DNA of 64,000 nt from Rikenella microfusus DSM 15922 (lineage in GTDB: Bacteria; Bacteroidota; Bacteroidia; Bacteroidales; Rikenellaceae): the NCBI RefSeq assembly GCF_000427365.1, contig NZ_ATXW01000001.1:1-64000 (forward strand), in the 5' to 3' direction. The stretch's first letter is position 1; every line of letters starts with the position of its first letter. The position numbers and the translations under genes are program-made. Under the pieces are notes generated by a model, which was not told the DNA's origin, did not search any database, and saw only the letters and a program-made list of their open reading frames with translations. Shown piece by piece: positions 27,389 through 37,407 of the stretch.

Positions 27389-29407
27389 TTACTCCTTTTC
27401 CGTCGTATTGGTTGCCGCGTTTTCTTGGTCCGGAACTTCCGTCGCCGGGGCGGATTCCGCTTTCGGCGCCGTTCCCGCCTCGGTTTCCGGAGCGGGAGCG
27501 GGTTCCGGATGGTCGATCATCCGGATCTTTTCCATCATCGTGGCGATCTGCTCTTTAGCCCGGGCGATTTTGTTCTGCACTTCTCGCATCAGGGCTTCGG
27601 CGTTTTTCGATTTGGCGAAGAAACCGATGTTGTTCTCCCAAATCTGGATGTCGCCTTCGATCTGGCGGATCTTGTTGTACAGCCGGTCGCGCTCCTGGTT
27701 CAGCCTCCGGCTGCCGCTCTCCTGTATCTTGGATACTTTATCCCTGAAATTGCGGATATGGCGTTCGCGTTCTTCGCCTCGGAGCTGTTCGAAAAGACCG
27801 TCCACGATTTTGCGATATTCGGACTGTACGGCCTCTTTTTTCCGGATCGGAACGAAACCGATTTCGGCCCATCTGCGCTGGTAGTCTTTGATGGTGTCGA
27901 AGGTGATGTCCACCTTCTCGTGCAGACGGCGGCGCATCTCTTCGAGCATCTCCTGCTTGCGGGCCAGATTTTCGGCATACTGCGAGTCCTGGTTCCCGAA
28001 ATGTTCCGCCTTGCGGGCGAAAAATTTATCGCTCGCCGCACGGAAACGCTTCCAGACCTGTTCGGAATGTTTGCGGGAAGTCGCTCCGATCTCTTTCCAC
28101 TTTTTCTGCAAGGCGATCAGAGCGTCGGTCGTCGCCTTCCAATCTTCGCTGTCCTGCAACGCTTCGGCCTGCACGCAAAGATCCAGCTTCGCCTGCAGGT
28201 TATCGGCGATTTCGGCCTTCATCCCCTGGTAAAAAGTCCGTTTGGCTTCGAAAAATTTGTCGCAGGCCGTCCGGAAACGTTCGTATATTTTCGTATTATC
28301 CTTTTTCGGGGCGAAACCGATGGTTTTCCAAACTTTCTGGATTTCGATGATCTGTTCCGAAGCCGCGTTCCACTCCTTATGCGAAGTGAACGCCGATCCG
28401 GCCAGCTCTTCGACCTTTTCGCACAATTCGGTCTTCAGGGCCAGGTTCTGTTTCTGTTCGGCCTTGATCCCTTCGAAATACTCCTGATGGCGTTTGTTGA
28501 TCTGCGTGCTGGCCGCTTTGAAACGTTCCCAGAGGGCGTCTTTGAACTCCGGCGCCACGGGACCGACTTCGCGCCACTCCTCGTGCAGTTTCTGGAGCTT
28601 GTGGAACGCATCGGTGGCCGACGGGTCGAGCATCAGGGCTTCCGCCTCCTCGGCCAGAGCGGTCTTCGCCTCGTAGTTTTTCCTGAGGTCGAGATCGCGC
28701 AGTTCCTTGTTGATTTTTATGTAGTTATAGAAATTTTCGACATGATGGTGGTAGGTCTCCCACAGATCCTTGATCTTATCCTGCGGCACGATCCCGGCAT
28801 CTTTCCAGCGTTGCTGCAATTCCCGGAACGTATTGAACGTCTGGCCCAGCGTTTCGTTGCCGTTCACCAGTTCTTTCAGCTCTTCGATGATTCGGAGCTT
28901 GGCCGCATACGCCCGTTCCTTTTCCTGTTCGGCGTGGTTCGTAAAAGCGTCCCGCTTTTCGCGATACCGTACCAGCAGCTCTTTGAAACGGGCCTCGTTG
29001 TCGTTTTCGGCCGGCTTGAATGCCTCCGGATCGCCGCCGCCGGCAATGAACTCCGCCCGTTGGGTTTCGATCTCCGCACGGCCGGCTTTGTAAAATGCAA
29101 TTTTCACCGCTTCCACATCGCCGCGCAAATTCTGTACCGGACGTTCTTCCAGCATTTTCGCCAGCAGGTCGATCAGTTCCGGCTGGGTCTTGTCGGCATA
29201 GGGATTGGCGGCCGGAGCGGCGCTCTCCGTTTCGGCCTCGTTTTCCGGGACCTCTGCGGACAGGGTGGTCTCCTGCGTAGTTTCGACAGCCTCGTTTGCC
29301 GTAGCGGGAGCGGCGGCAGTCGCCTCTTCCTGTTCCACGGCCGCGGCTTCGAACTGCTCTTGCTGCGTTTCGGGCGCCTGAGCAGAAGTTAAACCTTGAC
29401 TTTCCAT
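27389..29407 (-). CDS. DUF349 repeat protein
   Basis: 672 residues. The first 70 are acidic/Ala-Glu-rich and probably disordered. Then come about six DUF349 units, each with a WKxxG and Fxxxxxxxxx pattern: QQRWKDAGIVPQ, EEWREVGPVAPE, QKVWKTIGFAPK, QKKWKEIGATSR and QRRWAEIGFVPI mark unit centres at about 80-residue spacing. The C-terminus is a coiled coil ending in Pro/Ala/Glu-rich sequence. Function is not established; it is soluble and rod-like by composition. It is first gene of the DUF349-pyrG-yidC operon. The spacer after uvrA holds its promoter (CATCTTTG near 29440, weak). Confidence 0.9.
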   Translation of the reverse strand: MESQGLTSAQAPETQQEQFEAAAVEQEEATAAAPATANEAVETTQETTLSAEVPENEAETESAAPAANPYADKTQPELIDLLAKMLEERPVQNLRGDVEAVKIAFYKAGRAEIETQRAEFIAGGGDPEAFKPAENDNEARFKELLVRYREKRDAFTNHAEQEKERAYAAKLRIIEELKELVNGNETLGQTFNTFRELQQRWKDAGIVPQDKIKDLWETYHHHVENFYNYIKINKELRDLDLRKNYEAKTALAEEAEALMLDPSATDAFHKLQKLHEEWREVGPVAPEFKDALWERFKAASTQINKRHQEYFEGIKAEQKQNLALKTELCEKVEELAGSAFTSHKEWNAASEQIIEIQKVWKTIGFAPKKDNTKIYERFRTACDKFFEAKRTFYQGMKAEIADNLQAKLDLCVQAEALQDSEDWKATTDALIALQKKWKEIGATSRKHSEQVWKRFRAASDKFFARKAEHFGNQDSQYAENLARKQEMLEEMRRRLHEKVDITFDTIKDYQRRWAEIGFVPIRKKEAVQSEYRKIVDGLFEQLRGEERERHIRNFRDKVSKIQESGSRRLNQERDRLYNKIRQIEGDIQIWENNIGFFAKSKNAEALMREVQNKIARAKEQIATMMEKIRMIDHPEPAPAPETEAGTAPKAESAPATEVPDQENAATNTTEKE

Positions 29408-29441
29408 GTTTGTTCAGGTTATTTGGGGTAACACAATCAAA

Positions 29442-29496
29442 GATGCCCGGTTTTCCGAAGAATCCTGATCGACAGCCCTCCGGAAAACCGGGCATC
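29442..29496 (-). terminator. terminator of uvrA
   Basis: A 16-bp perfect stem, GATGCCCGGTTTTCCG and its complement, encloses a 23-base loop. On the minus strand it is followed by TTTGATTG, a short T tract. A possible -7 box for the DUF349 gene overlaps its end. Confidence 0.7.
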
Positions 29497-29513
29497 AAAA
29501 CTTTCCTACAAAA

Positions 29514-32402
29514 TTAGGAAGATTTTTCGCCATTCTCAAATTTTTTCGCACCCCGGCGGGTAGCCTTCGCCCGGCCCGTTTCCTCCTTATCCAGAATGGG
29601 TTTCAGAAACCGGCCCGTATAGCTTTCGGGGCAGTCGGCGACCTGCCGGGGCGTCCCCTGGGCGACGAGCCGGCCACCGGCTCCACCCCCTTCGGGGCCG
29701 ATGTCGATCAGGTGGTCGGCCACTTTGATCACGTCGAGGTTGTGTTCGATCACGATCACCGTGTTTCCCTTATCGACCAGTTTGTTCAATACGCCGAGCA
29801 GCACGCGGATGTCTTCGAAATGGAGTCCCGTAGTCGGTTCGTCCAGGATGTAAAGCGTACTGCCCGTATCCTTGCGCGAGAGTTCCGCCGAGAGCTTGAT
29901 CCGCTGGCTTTCCCCGCCCGACAGGGTGGTGCAGGGCTGTCCCAGGCGCAGATAACCCAACCCGACGTCCTGAATGGCTTTGAGTTTCTGGTGGATCGTC
30001 GGCACGTGCTCGAAGAACTCGACCGCCTGATTGACCGTCATGTTCAGCACGTCGTCGATATTTTTTCCTTTGTATTTCACTTGCAGCGTCTCGCGGTTGT
30101 ACCGGTGCCCGTTGCAGGCTTTGCAGGTCACATAAACGTCCGGCAGGAAGTTCATTTCGATGGTCTGCACCCCGGCGCCCCGGCACTCTTCGCACCGGCC
30201 GCCCTTTACGTTGAACGAGAACCGCCCCGCCTTGTATCCCCGAATCTGGGCGTCAGGCGTCGCTTCGAACAGTTTGCGGATGTCGCCGAACACGTTGGAG
30301 TAGGTCGCCGGATTGCTCCGCGGACTGCGTCCGATGGGCGACTGGTCCACGATCACCAGTTTGTCGATGTTTTCGATGCCTTCGATTTTATCATACGGCA
30401 GCGGTTGGTCGTATGACCGGTACAGCTCGCGCGAAACCGCCGGGCGCAGGGTTTGATTGACGAGCGTCGATTTCCCGCTGCCGCTCACGCCGGTCACCAC
30501 GATGAATTTCCCCAACGGGAATTTCACCGTAATATCTTTCAGGTTATTTCCCTTCGCTCCCTTGACGGTCAGGTATTTCCCATTGCCCTTGCGTAACCGG
30601 GCGGGAATCTCGATCGCCCGGCGCCCGGTCAGGTAGTCGGTCGTAAACGTGCTGGTTTTCAGAACATCCGACAAGGTACCCGCCGCAGAAATCTCACCCC
30701 CTTTGCGGCCCGCCGCAGGTCCCACGTCCACGATCCAGTCGGCCGATTCGATCATCTCCTGGTCGTGCTCCACCACGATCACGCTGTTCCCCGCATCGCG
30801 CAGCTGCCTCAGGGAGTTGATCAGCTTGATGTTGTCGCGCTGATGCAGGCCGATGCTCGGCTCGTCCAGAATGTAAAGTACATTCACCAGTTTCGAGCCG
30901 ATCTGCGTAGCCAAGCGTATCCGCTGGCTCTCCCCGCCGCTGAGCGTGCGCGACGAACGCGACAGGGAGAGGTATCCCAGTCCGACGTCCGTCAGGAACC
31001 GCAGCCGTTCGCGGATCTCTTTGAGGATGTCCCGCGCAATGGCCTGTTGCTTCTTTGTGAGCCGTTTTTCGATGTCCCGGAACCACTCCGTCAGCTCTTC
31101 GATGCTCATAGCCGACAACTCGGCGATATTCTTACCGTCGATCCTGAAATAGAGCGAATCCTCTTTGAGCCGTGTCCCGTGGCATACGGAACAGGGGCGC
31201 CGTTCCACATACTGCTCTTTCCATTTCGCCCCTTTGTCGCCCTCTTCGGCCTGCGCTTCCAGGTAGGCGATCACCCCTTCCCAGGCCGTCATGTAACTGT
31301 TTCCCGCGCCCGATTGCGCTTTGATGCGCAGCGGGGCAGCGTCGCCGTAGAGCAGGGCGTTCATCGCCTCCTCGTCCAGCTCGTCCAGCGGCGTGTCGAA
31401 CGTGAAATCGTACCGGTTCGCCAATGCGGCGATCTTGTTGAACACCATGTTGGTTTTGGGCTTTCCCAACGGTTGTATCCCCCCGCGGGCGATGGATTTG
31501 GAACCGTCCGGGATGATGCGCGAAATGTCGAAGACGGTCTCCTCGCCCAGCCCGTTGCAATGCGGACAGGCCCCTTGCGGGGAGTTGAACGAAAAAGTGT
31601 GGGGAGCCGGTTCGTTATAAGAGATGCCGGTAGTCGGGCACATCAGGTTGCGGCTGTAGAACCGCGCCTCGCCCGTCTCGTAATCGGCCACCATCATCGT
31701 ACCTTTTCCCTGGCGCATCGCCTCTTCGAGGCTTTTTTTGATCCGTGCTTCCGCTTCCGGTTCGGCGACCATCCGGTCGATCACCAGCTCGATATGGTGT
31801 ATCTTATACCTGTCGAGCTGCATGCCCGACCGCAGTTCGACGATTTCGCCGTCCACCCGGGCATAGAGATACCCCTTTTTGATCATCGTGGCGAACAGTT
31901 CGCGGTAATGGCCTTTGCGGCCCTTGACGACCGGCGCCAGCAGAGCGATCCGGCGACCACGGAACCGCTCGACGATCAGTTCGGCGATCTTCTGGTCGCT
32001 GTAATGCACCATCTCCTCGCCCGTAGCCTTGGAATAGGCGGTCGAGGCCCGTGCGAACAGCAGGCGCATGAAGTCGTTGATCTCCGTAACGGTTCCCACC
32101 GTCGAACGGGGATTGCGCCCGGTGGTTTTCTGCTCGATGGCGATCACGGGGCTGAGTCCCGTGATTTTGTCCACGTCGGGACGTTCCAGCGTCCCGAAAA
32201 ACTGTCGGGCGTAAGCACTCAGCGTCTCCAGATACCGACGCTGCCCCTCGGCGTAGATCGTATCGAAAGCGAGCGACGATTTCCCGGAACCCGATAAACC
32301 CGTAATGACGGTCAGTTTGTCGCGCGGAATCGTAACGTCCACGTTTTTGAGGTTGTGCACCCGCGCCCCTTCGACGATGATCTTGTCGTTCTTATTTCCC
32401 AT
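29514..32402 (-). CDS. uvrA: excinuclease ABC subunit A
   Basis: 962 residues. Two ABC ATPase modules are seen: Walker [15 protein letters not shown] (about residue 33) and [16 protein letters not shown] (about 640), with signature [12 protein letters not shown] and [12 protein letters not shown]. Zn-binding Cys motifs are CPHCNGLG and CEECRGAG...CKACNGHR. It recognises bulky DNA lesions and loads UvrB. A basic C-terminal tail ([19 protein letters not shown]) extends beyond the usual end. Its start overlaps the stop region of the transglycosylase gene by 11 bp, so it is translationally coupled in a four-gene operon. Confidence 0.97.
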   Translation of the reverse strand: MGNKNDKIIVEGARVHNLKNVDVTIPRDKLTVITGLSGSGKSSLAFDTIYAEGQRRYLETLSAYARQFFGTLERPDVDKITGLSPVIAIEQKTTGRNPRSTVGTVTEINDFMRLLFARASTAYSKATGEEMVHYSDQKIAELIVERFRGRRIALLAPVVKGRKGHYRELFATMIKKGYLYARVDGEIVELRSGMQLDRYKIHHIELVIDRMVAEPEAEARIKKSLEEAMRQGKGTMMVADYETGEARFYSRNLMCPTTGISYNEPAPHTFSFNSPQGACPHCNGLGEETVFDISRIIPDGSKSIARGGIQPLGKPKTNMVFNKIAALANRYDFTFDTPLDELDEEAMNALLYGDAAPLRIKAQSGAGNSYMTAWEGVIAYLEAQAEEGDKGAKWKEQYVERRPCSVCHGTRLKEDSLYFRIDGKNIAELSAMSIEELTEWFRDIEKRLTKKQQAIARDILKEIRERLRFLTDVGLGYLSLSRSSRTLSGGESQRIRLATQIGSKLVNVLYILDEPSIGLHQRDNIKLINSLRQLRDAGNSVIVVEHDQEMIESADWIVDVGPAAGRKGGEISAAGTLSDVLKTSTFTTDYLTGRRAIEIPARLRKGNGKYLTVKGAKGNNLKDITVKFPLGKFIVVTGVSGSGKSTLVNQTLRPAVSRELYRSYDQPLPYDKIEGIENIDKLVIVDQSPIGRSPRSNPATYSNVFGDIRKLFEATPDAQIRGYKAGRFSFNVKGGRCEECRGAGVQTIEMNFLPDVYVTCKACNGHRYNRETLQVKYKGKNIDDVLNMTVNQAVEFFEHVPTIHQKLKAIQDVGLGYLRLGQPCTTLSGGESQRIKLSAELSRKDTGSTLYILDEPTTGLHFEDIRVLLGVLNKLVDKGNTVIVIEHNLDVIKVADHLIDIGPEGGGAGGRLVAQGTPRQVADCPESYTGRFLKPILDKEETGRAKATRRGAKKFENGEKSS

Positions 32403-33327
32403 TTTCCCTGAATCCTTCCGTCGGCACCGTCACCGTATAGGTCGTGCCCCCCTTGTTGGCGTACTCGTAACTCCGTATCCACGGGTTGAGTATGCGCAGC
32501 ACTTTGTAATTGGTCCCGTGTTCGGCCGCGAATGCCGACCAGTCTATATCCTGCCCGCTGACGGTTACTTGTCTGTAATTTTCGAATGCCGGCAGATAAT
32601 CCCGCTTTCGCAGGTAAAAACCGTATTTCTGCGGATGTTCCGTCAATAATTTGAAAGAGAGGATACGGTATACGTACCGCATCGTCTCTTCGGGCAGGAA
32701 CAAATCGTAATAGGATTTCACGTCCTGTATGCCCATCCGCCTGCTTACGCCCGCCAGTCCGGCATTGTACGAAGCGGCCGCCAGCGTCCAGCTTCCGTAC
32801 CGTTCGTAAGCGTTCCGCAGGTATTTGCAGGCCGCCTCGGTCGCGATCTCGACGTTGAACCGCAAATCCACGTTGCGTCCCGTTTCGACGCCGTAGTCTT
32901 TGGCCGCCGACGGCATAATCTGCCACAGGCCCGACGCGCCGGCCGGCGATACGGTGTTCGGGTCCAGTCCGCTCTCGGCCATGCAGAGGTACTTGAAATC
33001 CTCCGGAATGCCGTATTTTTTCAGAATCGGTTCGATCACCGGAAAATAACGGGTCGTCAGCCGCAGAGTACGCAACGTCCGCGAGTGCATGAACATCGTT
33101 ACGGTCATCTCGCGCTCCAACGCCTCGCGTACCTCGGCATATTGCAGCGGCACCTTTTCGCCGGCGAAATCCAGCTCTTTCGGCAGGTTCGGGATAAAAA
33201 CCGGAGACGCCTCCTCCGGGATGTCGGCCACCGCCGCCGGGGCCGGCCGGCTTCCCTGCTGCGCGCAGGCTGTCGTAACGCTTCCGGCCGCCCATGCGAC
33301 GGAAATCAACAAAACGATCTTTTTCAT
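32392..33327 (-). CDS. lytic transglycosylase (MltD-like)
   Basis: About 311 residues from [10 protein letters not shown] (33327), with a signal peptide ending around TTACA. The SLT domain carries the catalytic Glu in [10 protein letters not shown] and the [10 protein letters not shown] and AAASYNAG motifs of family 1 transglycosylases. The last 50 residues ([16 protein letters not shown]...) look like one LysM peptidoglycan-binding module. It cleaves the MurNAc-GlcNAc bond in the periplasm. It overlaps uvrA by 11 bp, an unusual pairing of cell-wall and DNA-repair genes. Confidence 0.88.
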   Translation of the reverse strand: MKKIVLLISVAWAAGSVTTACAQQGSRPAPAAVADIPEEASPVFIPNLPKELDFAGEKVPLQYAEVREALEREMTVTMFMHSRTLRTLRLTTRYFPVIEPILKKYGIPEDFKYLCMAESGLDPNTVSPAGASGLWQIMPSAAKDYGVETGRNVDLRFNVEIATEAACKYLRNAYERYGSWTLAAASYNAGLAGVSRRMGIQDVKSYYDLFLPEETMRYVYRILSFKLLTEHPQKYGFYLRKRDYLPAFENYRQVTVSGQDIDWSAFAAEHGTNYKVLRILNPWIRSYEYANKGGTTYTVTVPTEGFRENGK

Positions 33328-33340
33328 TTCGTCTGCCAGT

Positions 33341-34120
33341 TTATAATATGTTATCCAACGCATTTTTAATGCTGATTATTTTAAACAGGTCGAGCACGGT
33401 CAGGACGATGAATACGACCAGCATCCAGCGCAGGAGCCGGGTATTGATCCGCGTAGCGTATTTCGAGGCGACGTACGCCCCGATCACATTCCCGATGGCG
33501 TGCACGAAACCGTATGCGTAGGCCACCTGCCCGTGATACATGAAGACCGCCAGCGTGCACGGGATATAGATCATTACGATGAAACTTTTCAGGGCGTTGG
33601 CCCGAATCACGTCGTAGCCCATCCCCATGATGGTCAGCCCCAGTATCACATATCCCATCCCGATCTGGAACGCTCCGCCGTACAGTCCGACCAGCAGGAA
33701 CCACAGGTAGTCGAGTTTTTTCACTCCCCGCAGCGGCTTCCCGTTTCCCTTGAGTATCCGGTTCGGGCTGAACAGCAACAAAGCGAGCAGCAGGATCAGG
33801 ACGGTAGCGAGCAACATCACGAACAGTGACGGATCGACCACGGCGGCGAATTCGGCGCCGACCAATGCCCCGACGGCCGTCGGAATGCCTAACTTCAGGC
33901 CGATCGAATAGTCCAACAAATGCTGTTTGCGGAAATTGAATGCCGCGGCCCCTACCTGAAAAAGCACCGGCAGCCGGTTCGTTCCGTTGGCAATGCCGAT
34001 AGGCAGCCCCAGGGCGGTATAAACCGAAATCGACACGGCGGCCGCAGCCCCGGCGAAAGTATTGACCACGCCCACGAAGATTCCCGAACAGATCAGCAGT
34101 ATGACGACCGGCAGGCTCAC
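33341..34120 (-). CDS. TauE/SafE family sulfite/sulfonate exporter-like permease
   Basis: 259 residues with about eight hydrophobic helices and the two-fold TauE/SafE pattern: GIFVGVVNTFAGAAAAVSI at the N-terminus and a second GGAFQIGMGYVILG in the middle. The substrate is likely a small sulfur anion or organic anion. It lies between the nitrilase-family gene (6-bp gap) and the transglycosylase gene (13-bp gap). The last hydrophobic helix reaches the C-terminus. Confidence 0.85.
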   Translation of the reverse strand: MSLPVVILLICSGIFVGVVNTFAGAAAAVSISVYTALGLPIGIANGTNRLPVLFQVGAAAFNFRKQHLLDYSIGLKLGIPTAVGALVGAEFAAVVDPSLFVMLLATVLILLLALLLFSPNRILKGNGKPLRGVKKLDYLWFLLVGLYGGAFQIGMGYVILGLTIMGMGYDVIRANALKSFIVMIYIPCTLAVFMYHGQVAYAYGFVHAIGNVIGAYVASKYATRINTRLLRWMLVVFIVLTVLDLFKIISIKNALDNIL

Positions 34121-34126
34121 GTTCCC

Positions 34127-34930
34127 TTAATCCTCCGTCAATACGAAATCGTCGGCATCCAGATAGGCCGGGAATTTCTGGCGGAAAGCCTCCAGTTCGT
34201 CCATCGAAACGGTCGCCGAGACCATGCATTCCCGCGACGGGACGGCTTCGGCGAGCGGCTGTCCCAGATAGTCCAGGATAACGGAATCGCCCGAATAGAC
34301 ATTCCCCGGCTCCTCTCCGCAGCGATTGACGCCCACCACGTAAGCCAGGTTCTCGATGGCCCTCGCCCGCAGCAGCGAACTCCAGGCGTGCCGCCTCGCC
34401 TCCGGCCAACAGGCCACATAAACCAGCACGTCGTAATCCCTCCGGTTACGCGAAAAGACCGGGAACCGCAAATCGTAACAGATCATCGGGCATATCCGAA
34501 AACCTTTGTAGTGGACGATCAGGCGGGAAGTCCCCCCCACGTATTTTTCATGTTCGCCGCCCATCCGGAACAGGTGCCTTTTATTATAGGTGAGCCATAC
34601 GCCGTCGGGCGTAAAGAAAAACAAACGGTTGAAATAACCCGTCTCCGGTTCCGTGCGCCGGACATGGTCCCGGATCGCCACGCTCGTGATAATCGCCTTG
34701 CCGGTCTTCACGGCTAAATCGCGCATGAATGTCACCACCTCGCCGTCCGTCTCCTGGGCGATCGAAGCGGGATCCATGCTGAAACCCGTAGCGAACATTT
34801 CGGGCAATACCACCAAATCGGCACCGGCAGCCTCGCGTTCGATCCATTCGGCGGCCTTACGGCAGTTCGCCGCCGGGTTTTCCCATACGATGTCCATCTG
34901 GAAGATGGCTATTTTCAGTCGTTTGTCCAT
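34127..34930 (-). CDS. nitrilase-family amidohydrolase (omega-amidase type)
   Basis: About 267 residues starting at MDKRLKIAIFQMDI (34930). The catalytic triad is visible: Glu in VLPEMFATGFSM, Lys in TYNKRHLFRMGGE and Cys in MICYDLRFPVF. These motifs and the GYFNRL-style loop match the YafV/Nit2 omega-amidase group, which hydrolyses 2-oxoglutaramate-type dead-end products. It is the first gene of a four-gene minus-strand operon with tauE, the transglycosylase and uvrA. The longer ORF start (34990) would overlap the divergent promoter and is rejected. Confidence 0.87.
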   Translation of the reverse strand: MDKRLKIAIFQMDIVWENPAANCRKAAEWIEREAAGADLVVLPEMFATGFSMDPASIAQETDGEVVTFMRDLAVKTGKAIITSVAIRDHVRRTEPETGYFNRLFFFTPDGVWLTYNKRHLFRMGGEHEKYVGGTSRLIVHYKGFRICPMICYDLRFPVFSRNRRDYDVLVYVACWPEARRHAWSSLLRARAIENLAYVVGVNRCGEEPGNVYSGDSVILDYLGQPLAEAVPSRECMVSATVSMDELEAFRQKFPAYLDADDFVLTED

Positions 34931-35013
34931 GTCGGCATGTTCAAAAAGTTCGAATCGCGCAAAGTTACGCAGCCCGAAGGATTCGTGCAACGTTGCGGCG
35001 GATTAATTTCCGG

Positions 35014-35043
35014 TTTGTTCTTTCGCGGAAAATTCTATCTTTG
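35014..35043 (+). promoter_or_regulatory. promoter of the cvfB-like gene
   Basis: TTTG (35014-35017), an 18-bp spacer, then TATCTTTG (35036-35043). The start codon is 30 bp downstream. A GGGGAGAAG Shine-Dalgarno-like segment follows at about 35057-35065. Confidence 0.65.
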
Positions 35044-35072
35044 CATATACAAAACAGGGGAGAAGACAAATT

Positions 35073-35918
35073 TTGATACGAGTTGCGAATTACAACCGGT
35101 TATCCGCCGCGCGGAAAACCGACAACGGTCTGTACCTGACCGACGAAGAGGGGAAAGAGGTATTGCTGCCGAACCGTTACGTACCCGAAAAATACGCCAT
35201 GGGCGACACGATGGAGGTCTTCGTTTACACCGACTCGGAAGACCGGCTGGTGGCCACGACCGAAACCCCGAAAATTACGGAAGGGGGAATCGCCGCCCTC
35301 CAGGCCGTGGGATTCAACTATCACGGGACTTTTCTGGACTGGGGGCTGCCCAAAGACCTGTTCGTCCCCAAACGGAACCAGCAGGCGCCGATGCTGGTCG
35401 GGGAGTGGTACGTCGTCACGGTCTATGTGGACAATGTAACGGGCCGGGCCGTCGGGACCTCCAAACTGAACAAAATCATCAACAACGACGAAATCACCGT
35501 GCGGCCGAAAGAAGAGGTCGATATCCTGATCGCGGTACGGAAACCCAAAGGTTACCGGGTGGTCGTCAACGACCGGCACTGGGGCATGCTGTACGACAAC
35601 CAGATCTTCACCGACGTAAAACTGGGCATGCGGATGAAAGCCTATGTGCGCAAAATCGCCGAAGACCACCGGATCGACCTGTCGCTCCAGCAGGAAGGAT
35701 TCGACCAGGTGAAGATCGCCGCGGACGAGATATTGAAAATGATCGACGAAGCGGACGGCACGCTGCCCGTAGGCGACAAATCCGCCCCGGACGAAGTCCG
35801 GCTGCTGACCGGCATGAGCAAAAAGATATTCAAACGGGCCGTCGGTTACCTGATGAGCCACGGAGCGGTGGAGAGCGGGGACACTTCGGTCAGGCGTATC
35901 GAAAAGAAAAATATTTAA
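35073..35918 (+). CDS. cvfB: S1-like RNA-binding protein (CvfB/YitL family)
   Basis: 281 residues beginning with a TTG start codon: the frame has no ATG before it, the promoter and purine-rich site fit, and the N-terminal IRVANYNRL pattern is family-typical. Domain order: N-terminal S1-like OB fold (about 1-65), second S1 domain containing GTFLDWGLPKDLFVP (about 70-135), a third S1 domain (about 145-215), and a C-terminal winged helix ending VESGDTSVRRIEKK. The family binds RNA and affects virulence factors in Staphylococcus; its role here is unknown. Confidence 0.85.
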   Translation: MIRVANYNRLSAARKTDNGLYLTDEEGKEVLLPNRYVPEKYAMGDTMEVFVYTDSEDRLVATTETPKITEGGIAALQAVGFNYHGTFLDWGLPKDLFVPKRNQQAPMLVGEWYVVTVYVDNVTGRAVGTSKLNKIINNDEITVRPKEEVDILIAVRKPKGYRVVVNDRHWGMLYDNQIFTDVKLGMRMKAYVRKIAEDHRIDLSLQQEGFDQVKIAADEILKMIDEADGTLPVGDKSAPDEVRLLTGMSKKIFKRAVGYLMSHGAVESGDTSVRRIEKKNI

Positions 35919-35982
35919 AAAACAGCTGGCGAAGAAAACGTTTTTTTGTACTTTTACCCGCCGGATTTTTCCGGAAACGACA

Positions 35983-36021
35983 CCTTTCCCTTGCGCCTGA
36001 CGGCTTCGGGAAAGGGTTTTT
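35983..36021 (+). terminator. terminator of the cvfB-like gene
   Basis: CCTTTCCC / GGGAAAGG stem (8 bp, 17-base loop) followed by GTTTTTAA, placed 36 bp before the purA start. A weaker hairpin at 35960-35978 precedes it. Confidence 0.6.
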
Positions 36022-36056
36022 AATGCGCAGACAATTACCTTACAAAGACAATCATA

Positions 36057-37319
36057 ATGAAAGTTGACGTAGTTCTCGGCCTGCAATGGGGCGACGAGGG
36101 GAAAGGAAAAGTCGTGGACGTGCTCACGCCCGATTATCAGGTCATCGCCCGTTTCCAGGGAGGGCCGAACGCAGGGCATTCGCTGCATTTCGCCGACAAA
36201 GTCCATGTGCTCCGCTCCATCCCGTCGGGTATTTTCCGCGATAACGCCATCAATATCATCGGCAACGGCGTGGTGCTCGACCCCGTGATGTTCGCTCAGG
36301 AAATCGGCGAACTGGAAAAACTGGGCGTCGATGTAACGGCCAAAATCCGGATCGCCAAGAAAGCGCACCTGATTCTGCCTACCCACCGGATGCTCGACGC
36401 AGCCAGCGAAGCGGCCAAAGGCAAAGCCAAGATCGGTTCCACCCTCAAAGGAATCGGACCGACCTATATGGACAAGACCGGGAGGAACGGGCTGCGCGTA
36501 GGAGACATCCTTTCTCCGTCGTTCATGGAACGTTACGAAAAGCTCAAGCAGAAACACGAGGCTATGCTGGCTCAGTTCGACTTCGAATACGATATCGCCG
36601 AATACGAGGCCCAGTGGTTCCAGGGAATCGAAACCCTGCGGCGTTTCGCGATCATCGAAGGAGAGCACGAAGTGAACCGCCTGCTGAACGAAGGGCAGGG
36701 CATTCTGGCCGAAGGAGCGCAAGGTTCGCTGCTGGACGTGGACTACGGCACCTATCCGTTCGTGACCTCTTCCAACACTGTCTGCGCCGGAGCCTGCATC
36801 GGGCTGGGCGTGGCCCCGAACCGGATCGGCGAAGTTTACGGAATCTTCAAGGCATACTGCACCCGCGTGGGCAGCGGGCCGTTCCCGACCGAACTTTTCG
36901 ACGAGACCGGCCGAGAATTGCAGCGCATCGGCCATGAATTCGGCGCGGTAACGGGACGCGAACGCCGTTGCGGATGGCTCGATATGGTCGCCCTGAAATA
37001 CAGTACGATGATCAACGGCGTAACGCAGCTCATCATGATGAAATCGGACGTACTGAATACCTTTCCGACCATCAAGGTGGCCGTCGCTTACGAAATCGGC
37101 GGCAAACGCGTAACGGAATTCCCCTACGAAACCAACGAAGAGATCACCCCTGTGTACCAGGAATTCGAAGGGTGGAATTGCGACATCAACAAAATCCGCC
37201 GTTACGAAGATTTTCCGCGGCAGTTCAAGGAATATGTCGAATTCATCGAGCGGGAAACGGGCGTTCCGGTCAAAATCATCTCGGTAGGCCCCGACCGCGA
37301 AGAGACCATCGTCCGGTAA
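36057..37319 (+). CDS. purA: adenylosuccinate synthase
   Basis: 420 residues. N-terminal LQWGDEGKGKVVDVLT is the P-loop-like GTP-binding signature; GPNAGHSLHF carries the catalytic His; and TRVGSGPFPTE and RERRCGWLD are later family blocks. It converts IMP and aspartate to adenylosuccinate with GTP, the first committed step to AMP. It lies after the cvfB terminator and is likely transcribed from its own promoter (weak TACTTTTA-like box near 35950). Confidence 0.97.
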   Translation: MKVDVVLGLQWGDEGKGKVVDVLTPDYQVIARFQGGPNAGHSLHFADKVHVLRSIPSGIFRDNAINIIGNGVVLDPVMFAQEIGELEKLGVDVTAKIRIAKKAHLILPTHRMLDAASEAAKGKAKIGSTLKGIGPTYMDKTGRNGLRVGDILSPSFMERYEKLKQKHEAMLAQFDFEYDIAEYEAQWFQGIETLRRFAIIEGEHEVNRLLNEGQGILAEGAQGSLLDVDYGTYPFVTSSNTVCAGACIGLGVAPNRIGEVYGIFKAYCTRVGSGPFPTELFDETGRELQRIGHEFGAVTGRERRCGWLDMVALKYSTMINGVTQLIMMKSDVLNTFPTIKVAVAYEIGGKRVTEFPYETNEEITPVYQEFEGWNCDINKIRRYEDFPRQFKEYVEFIERETGVPVKIISVGPDREETIVR

Positions 37320-37347
37320 ACCGGAGACGAAATACATCGAGACCCTG

Positions 37348-37386
37348 AAAAGCTAAAAACAAAACCGATTTTGTTTTTAGCTTTTT
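37348..37386. terminator. terminator after purA
   Basis: A 16-bp AT-rich stem AAAGCTAAAAACAAAA / TTTTGTTTTTAGCTTT with a CCGA loop, followed by TTA. It sits just before the dapB start. Confidence 0.75.
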
Positions 37387-37407
37387 ATGTATTACTTTCA
37401 CCTTGTT

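Noticed and set aside
29514-32297. Long plus-strand frames opposite uvrA and DUF349
   Set aside because: Antisense shadows; the opposite strand encodes clear UvrA and DUF349 motifs.
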